NCBI RefSeq assembly: GCF_038419845.1
Contig: NZ_JBCAQT010000009.1
Span: 124,001 to 188,000, forward strand
Length of the DNA stretch: 64,000 nt
Direction of reading: 5' to 3'
Source of the DNA: Marinimicrobium sp038419845
GTDB lineage: Bacteria; Pseudomonadota; Gammaproteobacteria; Pseudomonadales; Cellvibrionaceae
Numbering within the stretch: position 1 is the stretch's first letter; every line of letters begins with the position of its first letter. The notes beneath the pieces were generated by a model. That model searched no databases. It was given only the letters and a program-made list of their open reading frames with translations, and was not told the origin of the DNA. Position numbers and translations under genes: made by a program. This document shows positions 60,166 through 64,000 of the stretch, one piece after another.

Positions 60166-60432
60166 AGTGGGCTGCGCGGCTAATTCGGTAATGCTCAGCC
60201 GTCGCACAAGCGTCGTGGGCTAGGCGCGCGAGTGCAGGACTGGCCCGTCGTCAATTCAAGCGAGCGCAACGCCGCCCAAGGCGCTTGTGCGGCGGCCCTC
60301 CGGGAGCGCCTGTGCCGGCACGACTCGGCGTTGCGTTTCTTGACAAGGGACCCACCCTGGCCTGCGAAACGCGCCTTGATTCGCACCGGCACAGGCGCTC
60401 TGAGCGTTACCGAATTAGCCGCGCAGCCCACT
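60166..60432 (-). repeat. 267-bp structured repeat element (copy 2, inverted relative to copy 1)
   Basis: On the minus strand this sequence lines up with 19173-19436 over the whole length. The ends are again inverted: 33 bases at 60166-60198 match the reverse complement of 60400-60432 at 32 positions. The internal GAGCGCCTGTGCCGG and its complement, and CGCACAAGC/GCTTGTGCG, take the place of the A/T-containing stems of copy 1. It lies between the RND permease stop and the DUF883 gene. Confidence 0.9.
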
Positions 60433-60502
60433 AGGTCAGACGGAGCAGATCGCTTCTTGTCTGCCATTAACCTTGGCGACAACCGCCATTAGGAGGAATA
60501 GC

Positions 60503-60817
60503 ATGGCAACTTCCACTACCAAAACAGCGACCAATGAAAGCGCAACCGAATCCGGTGCGCCTTTTACCGAAAAAACCGTTTCGGCGGCACACGAAGCCAT
60601 TGATCGTCTGTCTGAGCGCGTCGCCCACACCGAAGAGCGTCTCCGTGGTGCCGCTTCCCAAGGCCAAGAATCCTGGTCGGAGAAGCAGGAAGAGTGGCGG
60701 GCTCAGGTCGAAGGGTCAGTGTCAGGCGCGCGTGAGTACGCCCGGGAAAACCCCCTGATGGCCGCCGGTATTGCCTTTGCGGCAGGCCTGGTGATTGCCA
60801 ATATCCTGCGCCGCTAG
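60503..60817 (+). CDS. ElaB/YqjD-family (DUF883) membrane-anchored protein
   Basis: A 104-residue tail-anchored protein with a polar, coiled-coil N-terminal part (about 1-75) and one C-terminal transmembrane helix (about 82-100, PLMAAGIAFAAGLVIANIL). It ends in RR. The ATG at 60503 is preferred because AGGAGGAATAGC sits in front. YqjD-type proteins bind ribosomes at the membrane in stationary phase in E. coli; here that is an inference. It is the first gene of a three-gene run like E. coli yqjD-yqjE-yqjK. The structured repeat element lies 70 bases upstream. Confidence 0.85.
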   Translation: MATSTTKTATNESATESGAPFTEKTVSAAHEAIDRLSERVAHTEERLRGAASQGQESWSEKQEEWRAQVEGSVSGAREYARENPLMAAGIAFAAGLVIANILRR

Positions 60818-60842
60818 CGGCTGCCAGTTATTGGAGAGTTGA

Positions 60843-61325
60843 ATGCACGCTGGCGAAGATTCCACCGCTGAGCAGGAACCACACCAGCAGCAGAAACAGG
60901 AACAACTCGACCCTGAAGAGGCCTCTCCGGAAGAGTCGCTCCTGGATCTGGCCGCGGCCATGATCGCACTGGCGCGGCAGACCTGGAGAGATCGCTTTTC
61001 GCTGGCGAGAGCCGAGGCGAGGTTGGCGCTCAGTACCGCCATCCTGTTGATGGGGCTGGCCTTTTTGATGGCCATGACACTGACGTTGATCTGGATTTTG
61101 CTGCTGATTGGTGCCGGTTTCTACGCGTTTCAGCAGGGCCTGTCCCTGGGCTGGATACTGGCGGGCGCGATAGTGGCGCAAGTGGCTCTTGTGTTTTATC
61201 TGCGTTGGCAGATTCGCAGTGTCAAAAGCTGGCTCACCTTCCCCGCTACCCGCCGGGCGTTTTCACGCTCGATTTTTGCCGATTTCAAGGCGGCGGCGAA
61301 GGATCCGGGAGAAACCCCGCCATGA
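60843..61325 (+). CDS. YqjE-like (DUF1469) phage-holin-superfamily membrane protein
   Basis: A 160-residue inner-membrane protein. An acidic, Gln/Glu-rich N-terminal tail (about 1-40) is followed by an amphipathic helix and two hydrophobic helices (about 62-90 and 98-118, ILLMGLAFLMAMTLTLIWIL and SLGWILAGAIVAQVALVFYL). It ends with a basic C-terminal tail. The DUF1469/YqjE family always has this two-helix plan. It begins 25 bases after the DUF883 gene, and its TGA overlaps the ATG of the next gene (ATGA), which is translational coupling. The role in stationary-phase envelope or ribosome tethering is unknown. Confidence 0.85.
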   Translation: MHAGEDSTAEQEPHQQQKQEQLDPEEASPEESLLDLAAAMIALARQTWRDRFSLARAEARLALSTAILLMGLAFLMAMTLTLIWILLLIGAGFYAFQQGLSLGWILAGAIVAQVALVFYLRWQIRSVKSWLTFPATRRAFSRSIFADFKAAAKDPGETPP

Positions 61326-61591
61326 TGTCATTACTGATACGGAAAAAGCGCAATCGCGTGATTGCCATGGCCGTGCACATTGATGAAGAGCGTCGTCTGC
61401 TCTATCAGATCACCCAGCAGGGTCGAGCCCAGCTGGGTGATCGCCTGCGTGGTGAGTGGGGCATTGCCGGCTGTTTTGCGGCGGGGTTTCTGACCGGTCG
61501 GTACGGTTCGAAGATGCTCAAACCGTTGCGCGCCATTCCGTTCTGGAACCTGTTTCAGAAAATCAGGCCTTATCTGCACCTGCCTTTTTAA
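61322..61591 (+). CDS. Small YqjK-like protein, third gene of the yqjD-yqjE run
   Basis: An 89-residue protein (ATG 61322, overlapping the stop of the YqjE-like gene in ATGA; a longer upstream frame is inside that gene). It is basic at the N-terminus (MMSLLIRKKRNRVIAM) and has one possible short hydrophobic segment (GIAGCFAAGFLTGRYGS, about 50-66). The position and size are those of YqjK in E. coli, whose sequence is poorly conserved. It is transcribed convergently with ylqF, 24 bases apart. Confidence 0.7.
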   Translation: MMSLLIRKKRNRVIAMAVHIDEERRLLYQITQQGRAQLGDRLRGEWGIAGCFAAGFLTGRYGSKMLKPLRAIPFWNLFQKIRPYLHLPF

Positions 61592-61614
61592 CGGAAAGAC
61601 TCAGCGGCTCTCGC

Positions 61615-62550
61615 TTAACGGCGATTCTTTCTGGCGCGTAGCTGGCGCTCGCGTTTCTTCTCCTCTTTTTCCTTTTTTATGCGTTCATCCTCTGCTTGAG
61701 CCTCGCGCTCTTCCTGTGCTGTCATTTCCGGGGTCTCCAGGGTGACGGGACCCAACAGGCCGGCCTGCAGCTCGCTGATGAGCAATGCCGAGACCTTTTC
61801 CAGGTCTACCATCCCTCCCTTGCGCACCGCACCGCGTGCCTCACCGATGGCCTCGATCAGGGCCAGGTCACCCTCGGGTAGCGCCTCGAGCTTGTAGCGC
61901 TGGGTCAGCGCCTGGGGATACTGCTGGGCGAGATACTCTACGATGAAAAAGGCCACCTCGGGGTAATCGAACACCCGCTCCTTGATCGCGCCGGTGGCCG
62001 CCAGGCGATACCCGCAGCTGGGTGGGTTCAGCTTGGGCCACAGAAACCCTGGCGTATCGGTCAGGACAACGCGATTATCCAGCTTGATACGCTGCTGGGC
62101 CTTGGTGACGCCCGCTTCGTCGCCGGTTTTGGCGATGCGCCTCCCGGCGAGAATATTGATCAGCGTTGATTTGCCCACATTGGGGATGCCCATGATCATC
62201 GCCTGGGCATTGCGGGCGCTCAGATTGCGGTCGGCGAGCAGGTCCTGACACAGAGTCAGAATCCGTTTGATGCCGGCCGGCTGAGTGTGGCTCACGGGGA
62301 TGGCGACCACGCCCTGTTCCTGCTCCAGGTACTCGATCCAGCGCTGGGTGAGCACCGGGTCGGCCAGATCGGCCTTGTTCAGCAACTTGATGCACGGCTT
62401 CTCGCCCCGCAGGCTGGGCACCAGCGGGTTTTCGCTGGAGTAGGGGATACGCGCGTCCAGCACCTCAATCACCACATCCATCTGAGCCATGACTTGCGCG
62501 ATTTCCTTGCGCGCCTTGTGCATATGTCCGGGGAACCAGTTGATGGCCAT
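61615..62550 (-). CDS. ylqF: Ribosome biogenesis GTPase YlqF/RbgA
   Basis: A 311-residue circularly permuted GTPase that acts in late 50S ribosomal subunit assembly. G motifs appear in permuted order: G4 NKADLAD (about 61-67), then G1 GIPNVGKST (about 120-128), then G3 DTPGFLWPK (about 168-176). The start MAINWFPGHMHKARKEI (62550) is the family's N-terminal signature; the extra 21 residues upstream are dropped. The C-terminal half holds the helical ANTAR-like RNA-binding domain and ends in a very basic tail rich in KKEKEEKKRERQ-type runs. It is the last gene before the arabinanase promoter region and is convergent with the YqjK-like gene. Confidence 0.93.
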   Translation of the reverse strand: MAINWFPGHMHKARKEIAQVMAQMDVVIEVLDARIPYSSENPLVPSLRGEKPCIKLLNKADLADPVLTQRWIEYLEQEQGVVAIPVSHTQPAGIKRILTLCQDLLADRNLSARNAQAMIMGIPNVGKSTLINILAGRRIAKTGDEAGVTKAQQRIKLDNRVVLTDTPGFLWPKLNPPSCGYRLAATGAIKERVFDYPEVAFFIVEYLAQQYPQALTQRYKLEALPEGDLALIEAIGEARGAVRKGGMVDLEKVSALLISELQAGLLGPVTLETPEMTAQEEREAQAEDERIKKEKEEKKRERQLRARKNRR

Positions 62551-62740
62551 TCTATTCTCTAACCCATTGTGATCATGAGGGCGGATTCTGCCCTTATTCG
62601 TCGGCTGACTCAATCAGTTTAAGGCGCGGGGCAAGCCTGTTCGGAGGCTGATGCGAGATTTTTCCGGTTATTTATATAGCCTTTTGGCATATTACAGGGG
62701 GCTTAGCATTCGGGATTGGTCTCAGTGTGGAATGAAGCGA

Positions 62741-62772
62741 CAGGTAATACCTGATAGACTCTAAAATGTCTA
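62741..62772. promoter_or_regulatory. Inverted-repeat sites upstream of the arabinanase gene
   Basis: CAGGTAATACCTG (62741-62753) has perfect CAGGTA/TACCTG arms around one base. TAGAC/GTCTA (62755-62759, 62768-62772) are two more arms around an eight-base spacer. Just downstream, CTTATAGGATAATAATACGGACT (about 62773-62795) loosely resembles the element ahead of the xylanase genes. These lie about 80-110 bp before the start. Confidence 0.5.
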
Positions 62773-62853
62773 CTTATAGGATAATAATACGGACTGATGT
62801 GGACTACCACGCATGGAGGTACAACACACTAATAATCGATAACAGGTGAATCT

Positions 62854-64000
62854 ATGTTCTCAGCCTTACTTCAATCAGTAAGTCTCACTCAACGTGCGTT
62901 GCTGGTATCACTCCTGCTCTGCTGCGTGCCGGCCTCGGCTCTGGAGCTGACCGGTATCCCCAACTCGCACGATCCGGCCACTTTGATGAAAGACGGCGAT
63001 ACCTATTTCCATTTCACCACCGGCGGTGGTGTGTGGTATTCCCGCTCCACGGATCTGACCGACTGGGGCAACCCCGGTACGATCTTCGGCAGTGGCTGGC
63101 CCAGCTGGATCAATGATGCCGTACCGGGTTTTGAAGGGGAGTTCTGGGCCCCCGATGCCATTCAGATGGGGGACTACTTCTACGTTTACTATTCGGTCTC
63201 CACATTCGGTAGCTCGCGTTCGGCAATCGGCGTGGTGCGGACCCCGTCCCTGAAAAATCCCAACTGGCAGGATCTGGGCATGGTGGTGCAGTCCTACGGT
63301 GGCTCTGACGAGATCAATGCGATTGATGCGGCACTGTTCCGCGATCATGATGGTCGCGTCTATATGTCCTACGGCTCCTGGTTCGGTGGTCTCGGTGTGG
63401 CGGAGATCAATCAGAGCACCGGTAAGCTGGCCTCTGGCGTCACCAAAATTTACGGTGGGGGTCATCAGTCCATCGAAGCGCCTTACATTACCCGCAACGG
63501 TGACTACTACTATCTGTTTTTCACTCGCGGCAAGTGCTGTCAGGGGTCGAATAGCACCTACAAAGTTCAGGTGGCTCGCTCCACCAGTGTGTTTGGCCCT
63601 TACACCGATGAGCGCAACCTGCTTCCCAATGAAGATGGCAAGCGCAAGGGCCCCGGGCACATCGGTATTCTCAAGCAGGACGGGTGCAACTTTACCACCA
63701 CCCATTACTACGATCTGAACGATGGCGGCACAGCCAAGCTGGACATTCAGATGATGACCTTCTCCGGCGGCTGGCCTTCGATGACCCACAACTTCAACAA
63801 CATCATGGATTGTGGCGGAACCAGTGAAGGGCTGTATCAGATTCAGTCTCGGCGTAGCGGCAAGAGTCTGGAGATCGAGTACGCGGACACCGAGAACGGC
63901 GGCAATGTCGTGCAGTACGATTTCAACAATGGCCTGCATCAGCAGTGGTACGTGATCGATCAGGGCACAGGCAATTACAGCCTGATCAATGCATTGAGCC
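62854..64000 (+). CDS. GH43 arabinan endo-1,5-alpha-L-arabinosidase with C-terminal ricin-type lectin domain (3' end outside window)
   Basis: At least 382 codons are visible, and the frame is still open at 64000. Signal peptide to about residue 28 (LLCCVPASA). The GH43 five-bladed propeller spans about 30-320, with the catalytic base D40 (SHDP), pKa-modulating D158 (NAIDAALF) and acid E208 (QSIEAPYI). FEGEFWAPD (93-101) is a typical arabinanase strand. From about 325 a RICIN-like beta-trefoil begins (GLYQIQSRRSGKSLEIEYA ... QQWYVID), a carbohydrate-binding module. The ATG at 62854 follows AACAGGTG. It should degrade arabinan side chains outside the cytoplasm; it has no lipobox, unlike the xylanases. 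More domains may follow past the end. Confidence 0.92.
   Translation, partial: MFSALLQSVSLTQRALLVSLLLCCVPASALELTGIPNSHDPATLMKDGDTYFHFTTGGGVWYSRSTDLTDWGNPGTIFGSGWPSWINDAVPGFEGEFWAPDAIQMGDYFYVYYSVSTFGSSRSAIGVVRTPSLKNPNWQDLGMVVQSYGGSDEINAIDAALFRDHDGRVYMSYGSWFGGLGVAEINQSTGKLASGVTKIYGGGHQSIEAPYITRNGDYYYLFFTRGKCCQGSNSTYKVQVARSTSVFGPYTDERNLLPNEDGKRKGPGHIGILKQDGCNFTTTHYYDLNDGGTAKLDIQMMTFSGGWPSMTHNFNNIMDCGGTSEGLYQIQSRRSGKSLEIEYADTENGGNVVQYDFNNGLHQQWYVIDQGTGNYSLINALS

Overview
The window is a contiguous, GC-rich, densely coding chromosome segment from a gammaproteobacterium. The gene order alaS-lysC-csrA-tRNA-Ser and the adk/tsaB pairing resemble Pseudomonas-type chromosomes. Two GH10 xylanase lipoproteins with poly-Ser linkers, a GH43 arabinanase with a ricin-type domain and a large TonB-Xanth-Caul receptor point to a polysaccharide degrader of the Cellvibrionaceae kind (Cellvibrio, Saccharophagus, Marinimicrobium-like). 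The genus is an inference. No prophage, CRISPR array, rRNA operon or replication origin was seen.

Layout. 0-3 kb: the end of a kelch-repeat gene, then a block of small genes that look AT-richer than the rest (two membrane proteins, a YpeA-type acetyltransferase, a small lipoprotein). 3-13.4 kb: a divergent SRAP-family protein, a YihY-family membrane protein, a GAF-PAS-PAS-GGDEF diguanylate cyclase, a TonB-dependent receptor behind a perfect 18-bp operator-like palindrome, a K+ channel with a zinc-ribbon tail and an RNase II-type exonuclease. 13.5-26.4 kb: a K+/H+ antiporter, a shikimate-kinase homologue, an Lrp regulator, adk, a histone-H1-like protein, tsaB, uppP, an M18 aminopeptidase, a CNB-rhodanese protein, a putative tRNA-queuosine mannosyltransferase and trpS. 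26.5-33 kb: bioA, two GH10 xylanases sharing a promoter-region element, an aldo/keto reductase and a GH84-like O-GlcNAcase homologue. 33.3-42.7 kb: pgi and a complete Entner-Doudoroff block (edd-zwf-pgl-eda-gap-pyk), which turns glucose-6-phosphate into pyruvate. 42.8-48.7 kb: an M23 peptidase, Trm112, alaS, lysC, csrA and tRNA-Ser(GCU). 48.7-54.6 kb: a REP-associated tyrosine transposase bracketed by its likely REP repeats, valS, an AidB-like acyl-CoA dehydrogenase and another REP cluster. 54.6-64 kb: a glutathionyl-hydroquinone reductase, an RND efflux pair, the yqjD-yqjE-yqjK-like trio, the GTPase gene ylqF and a GH43 arabinanase that runs off the end.

The xylanases, arabinanase and TonB receptor would release and take up plant-wall sugars. 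The Entner-Doudoroff/lower-glycolysis block would oxidise hexose phosphates, and CsrA and the diguanylate cyclase are global regulators of carbon use and lifestyle.

The most unusual signal is a pair of about 265-bp intergenic elements (19173-19436 and, inverted, 60166-60432). Each closes on itself through a roughly 32-bp terminal inverted repeat and two internal stems. Differences between the copies are almost all matched by compensating changes on the opposite arm. I do not recognise this family.
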